From assembly GCA_965247265.1 (NCBI GenBank), contig OZ252002.1:62001-126000 (forward strand): a stretch of DNA of 64,000 nucleotides. Reading direction: 5' to 3'. Under the pieces are notes generated by a model. The model made no database searches. It was not told the origin of the DNA and saw only the letters and a program-made list of their open reading frames with translations. Positions within the stretch are counted from its first letter, which is position 1. Every line of letters begins with the position of its first letter. Below are positions 36,751 to 45,783 of the stretch, piece after piece. The position numbers and the translations under genes were made by a program. This DNA comes from G965247265 sp965247265 (GTDB taxonomy: Bacteria; Pseudomonadota; Gammaproteobacteria; UBA4575).

Positions 36751-37203
36751 ATGCAGTACTGGTTAATGAAAAGTGAACCAACTGAATACAGCATAGATGA
36801 TTTGAAAAAAGACAAGGTTGAACACTGGGATGGTGTGCGCAATTATCAGGCACGCAACATGATGCGTGATGATATGAAGAAAGGTGATTTAGCCTTTATG
36901 TATCATTCTAATTGCGATGAAATAGGTATAGTCGGCATTATGATGATTGATCGTGAATCATATGCCGATCACACAGCTTTTGATAAAAAAGATAAACATT
37001 TTGATCCAAAAAGTGATCCGGATAACCCACGTTGGTTTATGGTGAATGTTCGCTATAAACGTAAACTAAAACGCACTATTACGCTTGCCGAACTTAAAGA
37101 ACATAAAAAATTGGAAAACTTGCCATTATTACGACGTGGTACTCGCTTATCTATCATGCCTGTAAGCAAAAAACATTGGAATTTTATTTTAACATTAGAA
37201 TAA
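36751..37203 (+). CDS. EVE domain-containing protein
   Basis: 150 residues. N-terminal MQYWLMKSEPTEYSIDDLKK and the aromatic EHWDGVRNYQARNMMRDDMK, plus GDLAFMYHSN, are diagnostic of the EVE/thymocyte-nuclear-protein-1 fold, a PUA-like domain that reads modified bases. In bacteria the partners and ligands are mostly unknown. A ribosome site GGAG is just upstream. Located where ygfA usually follows ssrS. Confidence 0.92.
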   Translation: MQYWLMKSEPTEYSIDDLKKDKVEHWDGVRNYQARNMMRDDMKKGDLAFMYHSNCDEIGIVGIMMIDRESYADHTAFDKKDKHFDPKSDPDNPRWFMVNVRYKRKLKRTITLAELKEHKKLENLPLLRRGTRLSIMPVSKKHWNFILTLE

Positions 37204-37558
37204 TGCATCAAATTTTTTTAGATTATTAATTGCATTGCATATGAAAAAATAAAATTAAATTTCGTTTTTATTTTTATAATTCATTCATAATTTAGGTAAA
37301 TATCCAGAAATTTGTTTAAAATTTTACTAAAAACAGCGTTTTTTTGTTGTTATGTAAAATATTTTTCTTAAAAAATACAATTCTGCGCATTGAATATTCT
37401 TAATTTTGTAAAAGATTTACATACATTTTCAATTTAATTTAAATAACATTAACGATAGAAAGTTTAAAAAACATTACAAAATAACTAGTATTTACATATT
37501 AAGTGTATATACTTTGGCGCGTCTATAACTCAACGTTTATTGTTTGGAGGGAGTATTG
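37204..37558. other. AT-rich intergenic region before the Lys/Arg-rich gene
   Basis: 355 bases with long A and T runs and no convincing frame, tRNA or stable hairpin. It probably carries the promoter of the histone-like gene, ending in a GGAGGG ribosome site at about 37546. Confidence 0.5.
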
Positions 37559-37858
37559 ATGGCCATCAAACGTAAAGCTACCACCAAAAGGAAAGCTAAA
37601 CGTCGCACTACCAAGCGTAAGGCGACAAAACGTAAATCTACGGCAAAGCGTAAAACTGTTAAGCGCAAGGTCAAACGTAAAGTAAAGCGTAAGACCAAAC
37701 GTAAAGTAAAGCGTAAGACCAAACGTAAAGTAAAGCGTAAGACCAAACGTAAAGTAAAGCGTAAGACCAAACGTAAAGCTGTAAAACGCAAAGTGAAGCG
37801 CAAAGTGAAGCGCAAGGTCAAACGTAAAGTAAAGCGTAAGGTCAAGCGTAAAGCGTAA
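37559..37858 (+). CDS. Lys/Arg-rich repetitive protein, histone H1-like
   Basis: 99 residues, ATG with GGAGGGA upstream. Composition is almost entirely Lys, Arg, Val and Thr: residues about 40-73 are four exact repeats of VKRKTKRK, with variant KRKVKRK repeats to the end. Such proteins (H1/AlgP-like) bind DNA or polyphosphate and condense nucleoids. The stop falls in KRKA, but the +1 frame reads KAASHKKR just after it, the kind of C terminus the family often has, so a repeat-slippage indel is possible. A terminator follows at 37903. Confidence 0.75.
   Translation: MAIKRKATTKRKAKRRTTKRKATKRKSTAKRKTVKRKVKRKVKRKTKRKVKRKTKRKVKRKTKRKVKRKTKRKAVKRKVKRKVKRKVKRKVKRKVKRKA
37678..37776 (+). repeat. 24-bp tandem repeats inside the basic protein gene
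   Basis: The unit AAAGTAAAGCGTAAGACC plus AAACGT (24 bases) occurs about four times in a row and encodes eight residues in frame. Near-identity at wobble positions shows recent expansion by slippage rather than selection of the protein alone. Confidence 0.85.
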
Positions 37859-37902
37859 AGCAGCTTCGCATAAGAAACGATAGGACTAAACATCCAATCT
37901 AA

Positions 37903-37930
37903 AAAGGGCTCTTCATCGAGCCCTTTTTTT
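37903..37930 (+). terminator. Rho-independent terminator of the basic protein gene
   Basis: AAAGGGCTC and GAGCCCTTT form a nine-bp stem around TTCATC and run into TTTTTTT. Strong intrinsic terminator, 45 bases after the stop. Confidence 0.92.
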
Positions 37931-38027
37931 GCCTACTCGCTTACATTTTTGCTTAGAGCTTTGTTTCCAACCAAGCTGTTTTTTTCTATATATCAAGCAC
38001 TTAAACCAAAGTAAAAATTAACATCTC

Positions 38028-39548
38028 TTACCCTAGAAATAGCTTATAGACTGGATTAGATGTTTCTTCCCAATATCGATAACCGAGTTTTTTCAAAAAC
38101 AGGTCAAAGCGACTGCGATCATTCACCGGTACTTGTATACCTGTAAGCACGCGCCCATACGCCGCTCCATGATTGCGGTAGTGAAATAAACTTATGTTCC
38201 ACTCATAACCAATCGTTTCTAAAAATTTAAGCAAGGCGCCTGGACGCTCAGGAAACTCAAATCGATAAATTATTTCATCATCTAATTCTGAACAATGCCC
38301 CCCTACCATGTGTCGTAAATGTAGAATTGCCATTTCATTATCTGAAATATCTATTGCTGGGTAACCTGCATTTTTCATCGTCTGAAGTAATTGACTCTTT
38401 TCTTGATCTGAATCTTCTACAGTCACACCCACAAATATATGTGCCTCATCTGTACTGGAGTAACGGTAGTTAAACTCTGTGATCCCTTTGTCGCGTAATA
38501 ACCCACAAAATGACAGAAAGCTTCCCGGGTTTTCAGGAATCGTCACTGCAAATAAGCATTCCCGTCGCTCACCTAATTCAGCACGCTCAGCCACATGGCG
38601 TAAGCGATCAAAGTTAATATTCGCACCACAATTGATGGCGATTAGTGTATTTTGAGTAACATTTTCGCGTTTTATGTATTTTTTAATACCCGCAAGTGCC
38701 AAAGCGCCCGCAGGTTCGACTAAGGTTCGAGTTTCATCAAAGATATCTTTAATCGCCGCACACATTTCATCGGTACTGAGAAGCAGCACCTCGTCAATGA
38801 GATTTTTTGCAATTTCAAATGGATATTTACCAATTTGACGTACAGCTACCCCATCTGCAAAGATACCGACCTCATCGAGCTGCACCCTACTATTAGCTTG
38901 CAAAGCCGCATGCATGGTCGGCGCATCCTGTGGCTCAACACCAATTACTTTTATATCGGGTCGACGGTGCTTTATATAGGCAGCCATACCTGCAATTAAT
39001 CCGCCGCCGCCAATTGGTATAAATATCGCATCAATTTTATTAGAATATTGTTGAAGAATTTCAACAGCAATGGTCCCCTGCCCTGCAATTACATCTAAAT
39101 CATCATAAGGGTGGACGTATGTGGACCCGTCGGATTCCGCAAGTACTTGGGAATGCAGATACGCCTCATCATACGTATCACCATATAAAACGGCATTACC
39201 TCCAAGACGCGTGACAGACTCAACTTTAATTGTTGGCGTAGTACGTGGCATAACAATTGTTGCCTTAATATCAAACTTATTTGCTGCAAGCGCCACTCCT
39301 TGCGCATGATTCCCTGCAGACGCAGTAATTACACCATGCGCACGTTCTGCATCGGTTAAATTTGCGATTTTGTTGTGAGCACCTCGGAGCTTAAATGAAA
39401 ACACGCACTGCTGATCCTCTCTTTTCAAATAAATGTTATTTGAGAGGTTTGAGGACAAAATCTGTGCAAAATCTAATGGCGACTCTATTGCAACGTCATA
39501 GACCTTGGCATTTTCGATCTTTTTTATTAGTTCTTTATTTACTGTCAC
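38028..39548 (-). CDS. ilvA: Threonine deaminase, biosynthetic
   Basis: 506 residues. PLP-dependent deamination of Thr to 2-oxobutyrate, first step of isoleucine synthesis. The cofactor Lys is in SFKLRGAHNKI; the phosphate loop in IPIGGGGLIAGMAAYIK; Ser/Gly-rich region TASAGNHAQGVALAA. The C terminus has two ACT-like regulatory repeats (ECLFAVTIPENPGSFLSFCG and IIYRFEFPERPGALLKFLET), as in the feedback-inhibited IlvA. Divergent from rpiA, 72 bases apart, an arrangement common in gammaproteobacteria. Confidence 0.96.
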   Translation of the reverse strand: MTVNKELIKKIENAKVYDVAIESPLDFAQILSSNLSNNIYLKREDQQCVFSFKLRGAHNKIANLTDAERAHGVITASAGNHAQGVALAANKFDIKATIVMPRTTPTIKVESVTRLGGNAVLYGDTYDEAYLHSQVLAESDGSTYVHPYDDLDVIAGQGTIAVEILQQYSNKIDAIFIPIGGGGLIAGMAAYIKHRRPDIKVIGVEPQDAPTMHAALQANSRVQLDEVGIFADGVAVRQIGKYPFEIAKNLIDEVLLLSTDEMCAAIKDIFDETRTLVEPAGALALAGIKKYIKRENVTQNTLIAINCGANINFDRLRHVAERAELGERRECLFAVTIPENPGSFLSFCGLLRDKGITEFNYRYSSTDEAHIFVGVTVEDSDQEKSQLLQTMKNAGYPAIDISDNEMAILHLRHMVGGHCSELDDEIIYRFEFPERPGALLKFLETIGYEWNISLFHYRNHGAAYGRVLTGIQVPVNDRSRFDLFLKKLGYRYWEETSNPVYKLFLG

Positions 39549-39620
39549 TTTTAATGTAATTCCCCATGCTTTTCACAGCTACTGTAGGTATTATTCATTA
39601 TTCCTACATCAATAAATACA

Positions 39621-40274
39621 ATGTCTACAGAAAAAAATAAACAAATTGCTGCAGAAGCTGCATTGGATTATATACAAGTCAATGACGTTGTCGGTGTTGG
39701 AACCGGCTCCACGGCAAATTATTTCATTGATTCCTTAGCAGCAATCAAAGGCAAAATTGATGGCGCTGTTGCAAGTTCTGAAGCTACTTCTGATCGACTA
39801 AAAAAGCATGGCATACAAGTATTGGATTTGAACAGTGTTGCAACACTTCCAATCTATGTCGATGGTGCTGATGAAGCGACTCGCCACAAACACCTTATCA
39901 AAGGTGGAGGAGGCGCGCTAACACGTGAAAAAATTGTAGCTGCAGTTAGTGAAAAATTCGTATGTGTAGCAGATGACAGTAAATTAGTAGATGTATTAGG
40001 TGCTTTCCCTTTACCTATAGAGGTCATCCCCATGGCAAGAAGCTATGTGGCGAGAGAGCTTGTTAAATTGAGGGGGGTACCTGAATTAAGAGAAAATTTT
40101 GTTACAGACAATGGCAATATTGTTCTTGATGTTCACAATTTGGAAATATTAAACCCCATTAAAATGGAACATGAACTAAATAATTTAGCAGGCGTTGTAA
40201 CGGTTGGCATTTTTTCAATTCGACCTGCAGATGTTCTCATACTTGGCACTGATCAAGGACCTGAAACCAGCTAA
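39621..40274 (+). CDS. rpiA: Ribose-5-phosphate isomerase A
   Basis: 217 residues, standard. Interconverts ribulose-5-P and ribose-5-P. Motifs GVGTGSTANYFIDSL (residue 25), SSEATSDRL, YVDGADEATRHKHLIKGGGG (about 82-101) with ALTREKIVA, and DNGNIVLD. Divergent from ilvA. Confidence 0.96.
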   Translation: MSTEKNKQIAAEAALDYIQVNDVVGVGTGSTANYFIDSLAAIKGKIDGAVASSEATSDRLKKHGIQVLDLNSVATLPIYVDGADEATRHKHLIKGGGGALTREKIVAAVSEKFVCVADDSKLVDVLGAFPLPIEVIPMARSYVARELVKLRGVPELRENFVTDNGNIVLDVHNLEILNPIKMEHELNNLAGVVTVGIFSIRPADVLILGTDQGPETS

Positions 40275-40327
40275 ATTAAAAAGCATCCAATTAAATTTAT
40301 TTTAACAATGCGGCATTGGTACAAATT

Positions 40328-40753
40328 ATGAAAATAAAATTAGTAATACTCACTGTTTTTATGCTGGCTATCTTCATTTCATCAATAAATGCTAGATCGC
40401 CATCAACCTCTGATGCTTATGTTTACATTATTAGTCCTACCAATGGAGAGCATGTCACCAGTCCTGTACTTGTTAAATTTGGATTACATGGCATGGGAAT
40501 AGCGCCTGCAGGTACCGAAATAAAAGGCACAGGGCATCACCACTTGCTAATTGATGTCAAAAATTTACCCGACCTGGATAAAATCATTCCAGCCAATGAT
40601 AGCCATATTCATTTCGGTAAAGGTCAAACTGAAACTTTGATTGAACTCGCGCCTGGAAAACATACATTACAACTATTATTTGCTGATTTTGTGCACATTT
40701 CACACGATCCTCTAGTTATATCTGAGCCTATCACCATTCATGTAGTGGAGTAA
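40328..40753 (+). CDS. DUF4399 exported protein
   Basis: 141 residues from the ATG at 40328 (an ATG four codons earlier is also in frame). Signal peptide IKLVILTVFMLAIFISSINA. The domain has YIISPTNGEHVTSPVLVKFG, FGLHGMGIAPAG and the His-rich GHHHLLIDVKNLP, then GKHTLQLLFADFVHISHDP. This is the DUF4399 domain seen in exported proteins; the clustered histidines suggest metal binding, not proven. 53 bases after rpiA, 3 before the aldolase. Confidence 0.85.
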   Translation: MKIKLVILTVFMLAIFISSINARSPSTSDAYVYIISPTNGEHVTSPVLVKFGLHGMGIAPAGTEIKGTGHHHLLIDVKNLPDLDKIIPANDSHIHFGKGQTETLIELAPGKHTLQLLFADFVHISHDPLVISEPITIHVVE

Positions 40754-40756
40754 TAA

Positions 40757-41506
40757 TTGTTGAATTCTTTTCGAAAGCGACTATTAAATGGTGATCTACT
40801 TATCAGTACGCTTATATCATTACCGAGCCCTGAAGTTGTTGAACTACTCTCTAAAGCAAACTTTGACTGGTTGTTCATTGATGGCGAACATGGACCTTTT
40901 GACACACTGCACATGCAACGCCTATTACAAGCTGCCTCAACGAATTGCCCGTGCCTAATTCGTGTGCCCAGTCATGATGTTGTATCCATAAAGCGAGCAT
41001 TAGATATTGGCGCAGCTGGCATAATCGTTCCTCAAATTAATAACGCTGAACAAGCAGATGCGGCCATACGTGCTGCGAAATATCCGCCTAACGGTGTTAG
41101 AGACATTGGTTTGGCACGCGCACACGAATACGGACGTTCATTTACAAACTATTTGCAAACTGCAAATGAAGAAACATGTGTAGTGATACAAGCAGAAACA
41201 CGAGATGCCATTGATAACATTGAAGAAATTGTTGCAATTTCGGGCGTAGATGCAATTCTAATTGGTCCTTATAATTTATCTGCCAAATTAGGACATACTG
41301 GTGAAGTGGAACATCCTGAGGTACTTGCCGCAATTGAGAAGGTGGAATATACCTGTAAAGAAAATAGTGTGAAATTAGGTTATTTTGGCGTGAGCGCGCA
41401 AGCTGTGCGCCCATATATAGAAAAAGGATTTACTTTAGTTACGGTTGGTGTTGATAGTCTACTTCTACAAACAAGTGCTCAACAAATATACGAAGCGCTG
41501 GAATAA
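40757..41506 (+). CDS. HpcH/HpaI-family aldolase
   Basis: 249 residues from a TTG start. TIM-barrel class II pyruvate aldolase: FDWLFIDGEHGPFDT (metal/base), LIRVPSHDVVSIKRALDIGA, GIIVPQINNAEQADAAI, QAETRDAIDNIEEI and ILIGPYNLSAKLGHTGEVEH. The family splits 4-hydroxy-2-oxo acids; substrate unknown. Start 3 bases after the DUF4399 gene and 21 bases before the cyclophilin-like gene, suggesting one operon. Confidence 0.9.
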   Translation: MLNSFRKRLLNGDLLISTLISLPSPEVVELLSKANFDWLFIDGEHGPFDTLHMQRLLQAASTNCPCLIRVPSHDVVSIKRALDIGAAGIIVPQINNAEQADAAIRAAKYPPNGVRDIGLARAHEYGRSFTNYLQTANEETCVVIQAETRDAIDNIEEIVAISGVDAILIGPYNLSAKLGHTGEVEHPEVLAAIEKVEYTCKENSVKLGYFGVSAQAVRPYIEKGFTLVTVGVDSLLLQTSAQQIYEALE

Positions 41507-41527
41507 ACTCAGAGCGGAAATTCTTTC

Positions 41528-41923
41528 GTGCGCAATATAGCTATTTTAATTGGTGAATTTGAAATTCATGCGAAACTGCGTGATTCAGCAACAGCTGATG
41601 CAATTTATAACAATTTACCATTTGAATCTTCCGCGCAAACTTGGGGAGAAGAGGTTTACTTCACGACACCCATTACAAACGTTGCGCTAGAAACTGATGC
41701 AAAAAATGTTGTTGTGAGTGGAGAGATTGCATTTTGGGTTGAAGGAAACTGCATTGCCATTGGCTTTGGGCCCACGCCAATTTCAAGAGGAGATGAAATT
41801 CGCCTTGCAGCTAAAACCAATATCTGGGCCTACACTACAGATGATTTAACAATTTTAAAACATGTATGTTCTGGGGAGCGTATCGCTGTTGCAGAATACT
41901 CAATTAAATGGGAAGCACGCTAG
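41528..41923 (+). CDS. Cyclophilin-like fold protein (DUF369/TM1367 type)
   Basis: 131 residues from a GTG start. Segments FEIHAKLRDSATADAIYNNL, TWGEEVYFTTPI, GEIAFWVEGNCIAIGFGPTP and EIRLAAKTNIWAYTTDD are typical of the PF04126 cyclophilin-like domain; the catalytic arginines of true cyclophilins are not expected in this family. Function unknown. Overlaps the end of the convergent VanZ gene by four bases. Confidence 0.85.
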   Translation: MRNIAILIGEFEIHAKLRDSATADAIYNNLPFESSAQTWGEEVYFTTPITNVALETDAKNVVVSGEIAFWVEGNCIAIGFGPTPISRGDEIRLAAKTNIWAYTTDDLTILKHVCSGERIAVAEYSIKWEAR

Positions 41924-42271
41924 TCTTGAACCCTTCGAGCGTCTAACAACCAATACAAAATAACGCCTGCAATAATACCAGCAATATCAGCTGCAAAATC
42001 ATATAGGCTAAAAATACGATTAGGTACAAAATGCTGGACCAACTCAATTACCAACCCAAATAGACTTAATAGAAGAATGTATGAAGCTATGGGTCGAGGC
42101 AGGGCTATATGCTGACCACAGTAAATATGTAAGTACTAAGAATGCAAAAAAGTGGATAACCTTATCTAAACTTGAAATTGTTTCTGAAGTATTGGCGGGC
42201 GCTACTGACACAGCTAAAATTGCCAACACACTCAACCAGAAGAATATTTTAGCTACCGATGGTTTAAGCAC
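41920..42271 (-). pseudogene. VanZ-like membrane protein, frameshifted
   Basis: From a GTG at 42271 the first frame gives VAKIFFWLSVLAILAVSVAP, the conserved DKVIHFFAFLVLTYLLWSAY, then leaves the family at SPASTHS. One base on, the other frame continues RPIASYILLLSLFGLVIELV, QHFVPNRIFSLYDFAADIAG and GVILYWLLDARRVQD to a stop at 41920. Together they give a normal about 116-residue VanZ protein with four helices and the usual DKVxHF and D-x-x-AN/D motifs. The change is one extra base around 42093. Function of the family is uncertain. Confidence 0.82.
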
Positions 42272-42374
42272 TTGAAAATGGTGGTTGAATTACGCTCCTA
42301 GGATGCGTGATACGGAGCTGATAAACAAGTTTTAGATGACAGTTGGTTTTAATATAAATTAATCATTCGTTTCG

Positions 42375-42545
42375 TCATAACGTCTGGTCGCCATGTATAG
42401 ACATATCACGTGCTTCTAGACTCAAAATTTGCTGTACTTCTGGATCGAAAATAATTTTCAGTACCTTATCTGCAAAATCGCCGACCTCTTCTTTTGCTAT
42501 CAAAGCACCTTTCCCATTCACTAATATGTCTTTGGTACCCAATTC
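42375..42545 (-). pseudogene. Remnant of a glycosyltransferase C terminus
   Basis: An open stretch without a start codon reads ELGTKDILVNGKGALIAKEE, VGDFADKVLKIIFDPEVQQI and LSLEARDMSIHGDQTL to a stop at 42375-42377. This resembles the end of a group-1 (GT4) glycosyltransferase, with the typical GT..IL..G..G.L motif. The rest of the gene is not found upstream or downstream. A deletion scar is likely. Placed in the 357-base gap between vanZ and the dipeptidase. Confidence 0.55.
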
Positions 42546-42632
42546 TGCTTAACTTTGCCAAGCAGACAAAATTATGAAGAAACAATATTAAAGCTATACT
42601 ACATAGTAGTAAATACAATTCATCAAGCATAA

Positions 42633-43844
42633 TTGTGCCGACAAAATAACAATTTTTTGAAATTACAGCTTCATAAGTACTCTTATTTGATTTTAGGATT
42701 GATCGTTGTATTAGTAACGGTAATATTCTTTGATTTCACACCGCGTCATTTAGAACAATCCAGAAATCGTATTGATAAATCGGATTCTCGCCCATTAGTA
42801 CCCGCATCCAATCAAACCTTTCACCAATCTTTATTGATTGCCGATTTACATGCAGATTCACTCTTATGGGATCGAGATTCGTCAAAAAAGTCCGAATATG
42901 GACACCTAGACATACCAAGATTAATTGAAGGCAATGTAGCTATACAGGTCTTTTCTATTGTGACCAAGGTGCCTCACGGACTCAATATTGTTCAAAATAA
43001 TAGTGCTTCAGACAGCATCACATATCTCGCTTTGGCGCAAGCATGGCCCCCAAAAACGTGGGGAAGTCTATTTGAGCGTGCAATGTATCAAGCCGATAAA
43101 CTTCAACAAGTAGAAAGAAAAATACCCAGTCAATTTCAAATAATTAAAAATAAAATGGAACTGCAAAACTTTCTAACCCAACGAAAAAAACATCCCAATA
43201 TAACTTCAGGGATACTAAGTCTTGAAGGTGCACATGCCTTGGAAGAAGATGTAAACAATTTAGATCGTTTATATGCAGCAGGATTTCGCATAATCGGTTT
43301 CAGTCATTTTTTTGATAATAATCTGGGTGGTTCAGCGCATGGCGTTAAAAAAGATGGTCTAAGTGAGTTTGGCCTTAAAGTTTTTAAACGTGCGGAAAAA
43401 CTAGGCCTGCTCGTCGATGTATCACATGCATCCCCACAATTAGCAGCAGACATTATTGATCTCAGCATGCGCCCAATTCTTGCCACGCATACAGATATAG
43501 ATACAATTTGTCCTTCAGCACAACGCAATCTAACCGATAATCAAGTTATTAAAATTGCTGGGACCGGAGGATTAATAGGCATTGGATTCTGGCCTACTGC
43601 AAGTTGTAGCGAAAATGAAAGCGGGATTGTGAAATCTATTAAATATGTAATCGATCTTGTAGGTGAAGATTATGTCGCGTTAGGCTCTGACTTTGATGGT
43701 AACGTACAAGTGCCCTTTGCAGCGAATAACATGGTGCTATTAACATCTGCGCTTATTGAAGCAGGTTTCTCAAACTCTCAAATTCAAAAGATAATGGGTG
43801 GAAATATTTTAAGGCTTTTAGAGAATAATTTACCTAATAACTAG
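42633..43844 (+). CDS. Membrane dipeptidase (renal dipeptidase family)
   Basis: 403 residues from a TTG; no ATG lies upstream in frame. N-terminal membrane anchor LILGLIVVLVTVIFFDFT. Dinuclear zinc ligands: HADS in IADLHADSLLWDRD, the bridging Glu in GILSLEGAHALEED, His in LLVDVSHASPQ and THTDIDTICPSAQRN, Asp in ALGSDFDGN. M19 peptidase family; splits dipeptides with D- or dehydro-residues, here probably on the periplasmic face. Monocistronic; the following gene is convergent. Confidence 0.92.
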   Translation: MCRQNNNFLKLQLHKYSYLILGLIVVLVTVIFFDFTPRHLEQSRNRIDKSDSRPLVPASNQTFHQSLLIADLHADSLLWDRDSSKKSEYGHLDIPRLIEGNVAIQVFSIVTKVPHGLNIVQNNSASDSITYLALAQAWPPKTWGSLFERAMYQADKLQQVERKIPSQFQIIKNKMELQNFLTQRKKHPNITSGILSLEGAHALEEDVNNLDRLYAAGFRIIGFSHFFDNNLGGSAHGVKKDGLSEFGLKVFKRAEKLGLLVDVSHASPQLAADIIDLSMRPILATHTDIDTICPSAQRNLTDNQVIKIAGTGGLIGIGFWPTASCSENESGIVKSIKYVIDLVGEDYVALGSDFDGNVQVPFAANNMVLLTSALIEAGFSNSQIQKIMGGNILRLLENNLPNN

Positions 43845-43845
43845 C

Positions 43846-44244
43846 CTATTTATTTTCCTTGTTTTTTGCAGGTATATAGTTTTTACCTTGATATCGCTTA
43901 TAAACCATCTCTGTTGCAATTTCAGAAAGTGTTTTATCAGGATATGCCTCACAATTGATGATTAATGATCTAGTTAACATGTAAATATCTTCAGCATTAG
44001 ATATGTCATACACATCTTGGGAAGTAAAATTAATTCCAGTTAAATACCCTGACATCCACATTGATGCAATTTCTTTATAGTCGGAATTTTGTGCATTAGA
44101 GTTGAATTCTTTACATGGCAGATTACCGATGCCAATCGTTTCCCAATTTCCACCACCGTATACGTCTGCATTTAACGTTGAGCAACTAAAAATGAGTACC
44201 AGTAATAAAATATGAAGTAAATATTTTTTGAATATATACACCAT
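43846..44244 (-). CDS. Small exported protein, unknown function
   Basis: 132 residues. Signal peptide LLHILLLVLIFSCSTLNA; mature domain has two Cys (NLPCKEFN, IINCEAYPD) and the segment ASMWMSGYLTGINFTSQDV, which is reminiscent of HdeA/Rap1a-like small helical periplasmic proteins. Similarity is by impression only. Convergent with the dipeptidase. Confidence 0.6.
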   Translation of the reverse strand: MVYIFKKYLLHILLLVLIFSCSTLNADVYGGGNWETIGIGNLPCKEFNSNAQNSDYKEIASMWMSGYLTGINFTSQDVYDISNAEDIYMLTRSLIINCEAYPDKTLSEIATEMVYKRYQGKNYIPAKNKENK

Positions 44245-44335
44245 ATAAAAGCATCAAGAATTAAATATTTCCATGACTACTCATGCAAATATTGTATTGC
44301 AAAAGCGAATGCATTATTGAGCAAACCGTGTTGGC

Positions 44336-44722
44336 TCAACCTGTTTCAACATTTGGATTAGTCAGGCAATAATCAAGTTTTAAGATATGAAATTCTGATT
44401 CACTCGCAGGCCAACTTCCAACAAAAACAAATCCATTTAAACTCTTAATAAATCCGTTTTCCGACTGCAGTAAAAATCCTGCGCCTGCAGGAACTTTAGG
44501 ATGATCAGCATAAACATTAGCTTGATTATCATTAAATTCATCGCTCAGTGTAGGTACGTGAGAGGGTAATGAAAAAGAAGTTTTAAAACCTACACCTGTA
44601 TAAATGCGTGACTCAATGGTTAGCATAGAGAGCTGCACGCGCAGTCGCTTTGCATCTACATCATCAATAGATAGATATTGATCTAAGACAGACTTCTCTA
44701 GTTTAGTGAGTTTACTTTGCAT
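44336..44722 (-). CDS. Soluble protein of unknown function
   Basis: 128 residues with no signal peptide. N-terminal helix KLTKLEKSVLDQYLSIDDVD then RLRVQLSMLTIESRIYTGVG, ending NGFVFVGSWPASESEFHILK. Positioned 145 bases downstream of rpsI on the same strand; possibly transcribed from its own promoter. Not recognised. Confidence 0.65.
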   Translation of the reverse strand: MQSKLTKLEKSVLDQYLSIDDVDAKRLRVQLSMLTIESRIYTGVGFKTSFSLPSHVPTLSDEFNDNQANVYADHPKVPAGAGFLLQSENGFIKSLNGFVFVGSWPASESEFHILKLDYCLTNPNVETG

Positions 44723-44867
44723 AAATTTATGGACATGGATATCAGCAAATTATTATGTTGTTCTTATTATTTAAACAATAGTATAAGAATTGTATACGCA
44801 AAGGCATACAAATTTGAAAAAAAGTGAAGTGGTTAGTTAAACGTATATAACCACAAATAAGAAATGG

Positions 44868-45260
44868 TTAACGCTTAGAGTATTGCTCTTTCTTGCGTGC
44901 CTTGCGAAGACCAACTTTTTTGCGCTCAACTTCACGCGCGTCACGTGTGAGAAAACCATTTTGACGTAATGGTAAGCGTAATTCACTATCATAATTTAAC
45001 AGTGCTCGAGCAATACCTAACTGAATAGCGCCCGCCTGTCCGTTTAGACCGCCACCTTTAACCTTTACATCAATATCAAAATTTTTAATCAACTCAGCAA
45101 CTTCTAGTGGCTGACGAATGATCATACGAGAAGTTTCTCGGCCAAAATATCGGTCTAAAGTTCGCATGTTAATTGTTATGTTTCCTGAACCCGGCTTCAG
45201 ATAGACGCGAGCTGTCGAACTCTTTCTTCGACCTGTACCGTAAAATTGATTTTGTGACAT
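44868..45260 (-). CDS. rpsI: 30S ribosomal protein S9
   Basis: 130 residues. YGTGRRKSSTARVYLKPGSG at the N terminus, GGGLNGQAGAIQLGIARALL in the middle, and the C-terminal tail RKVGLRKARKKEQYSKR whose final Lys-Arg reaches the P site. Four bases after rplM, the standard L13-S9 operon. Confidence 0.99.
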   Translation of the reverse strand: MSQNQFYGTGRRKSSTARVYLKPGSGNITINMRTLDRYFGRETSRMIIRQPLEVAELIKNFDIDVKVKGGGLNGQAGAIQLGIARALLNYDSELRLPLRQNGFLTRDAREVERKKVGLRKARKKEQYSKR

Positions 45261-45264
45261 TTAT

Positions 45265-45693
45265 TTAAAGCTCTAATACTTGTGGCTGCTGCGCAGCATG
45301 CTTATGTTCAGACCCTGAATATACTTTTAATTTTCGAAACATGGCTCGTCCTAATGGATTCTTTGGCAACATTCCTTTTACTGCATTTTCGAGCACTCGC
45401 TCAGGATTTTTTGCGAGCATATCACCCAAATTCACAGATTTAAGATTTCCTACATAACCAGTATAGCGATAATACATTTTATTATTAAGCTTATTGCCAG
45501 TTATGCGCACTTTTTCTGCATTTATTACAACAATACAATCGCCTGTATCGACATGCGGCGTATAGATTGGCTTATGTTTGCCTTTTAAACGCTTAGCAAT
45601 CTCACTTGCCAATCGCCCTAGTGTCTTATCCGTAGCGTCTACGAGATACCAATCTCGTTTCACTTCTGCAGGTTTGGCGCTGATTGTAGTCAT
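45265..45693 (-). CDS. rplM: 50S ribosomal protein L13
   Basis: 142 residues, exactly the usual length. RDWYLVDATDKTLGRLASEI, KHKPIYTPHVDTGD and GMLPKNPLGRAMFRKLKVY. First gene of rplM-rpsI. The promoter should lie in 45694-45783, downstream of the ferredoxin terminator. Confidence 0.99.
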   Translation of the reverse strand: MTTISAKPAEVKRDWYLVDATDKTLGRLASEIAKRLKGKHKPIYTPHVDTGDCIVVINAEKVRITGNKLNNKMYYRYTGYVGNLKSVNLGDMLAKNPERVLENAVKGMLPKNPLGRAMFRKLKVYSGSEHKHAAQQPQVLEL

Positions 45694-45783
45694 GATGGAT
45701 CGATAGTAATTTTATTCGTTCTAAAAGGCGCGAAATAATATCGAACAACGCTTTCGCTTACAAGATAATCCCTAAATTTATGC

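Noticed and set aside
37678..37776. Tandem array that could suggest a CRISPR
   Set aside because: Units are contiguous with no spacers and lie inside a coding frame.
37537..37893. A 118-residue bottom-strand frame rich in Leu/Arg
   Set aside because: It is only the mirror of the Lys/Arg repeat gene, whose codons give Leu/Arg on the other strand.
42081..42275. 64-residue top-strand frame opposite VanZ
   Set aside because: Antisense to the VanZ frames, which show clear family motifs.
45694..45783. L13-type structured leader before rplM
   Set aside because: The only strong hairpin nearby is the terminator of the ferredoxin gene; no leader structure is apparent by eye.
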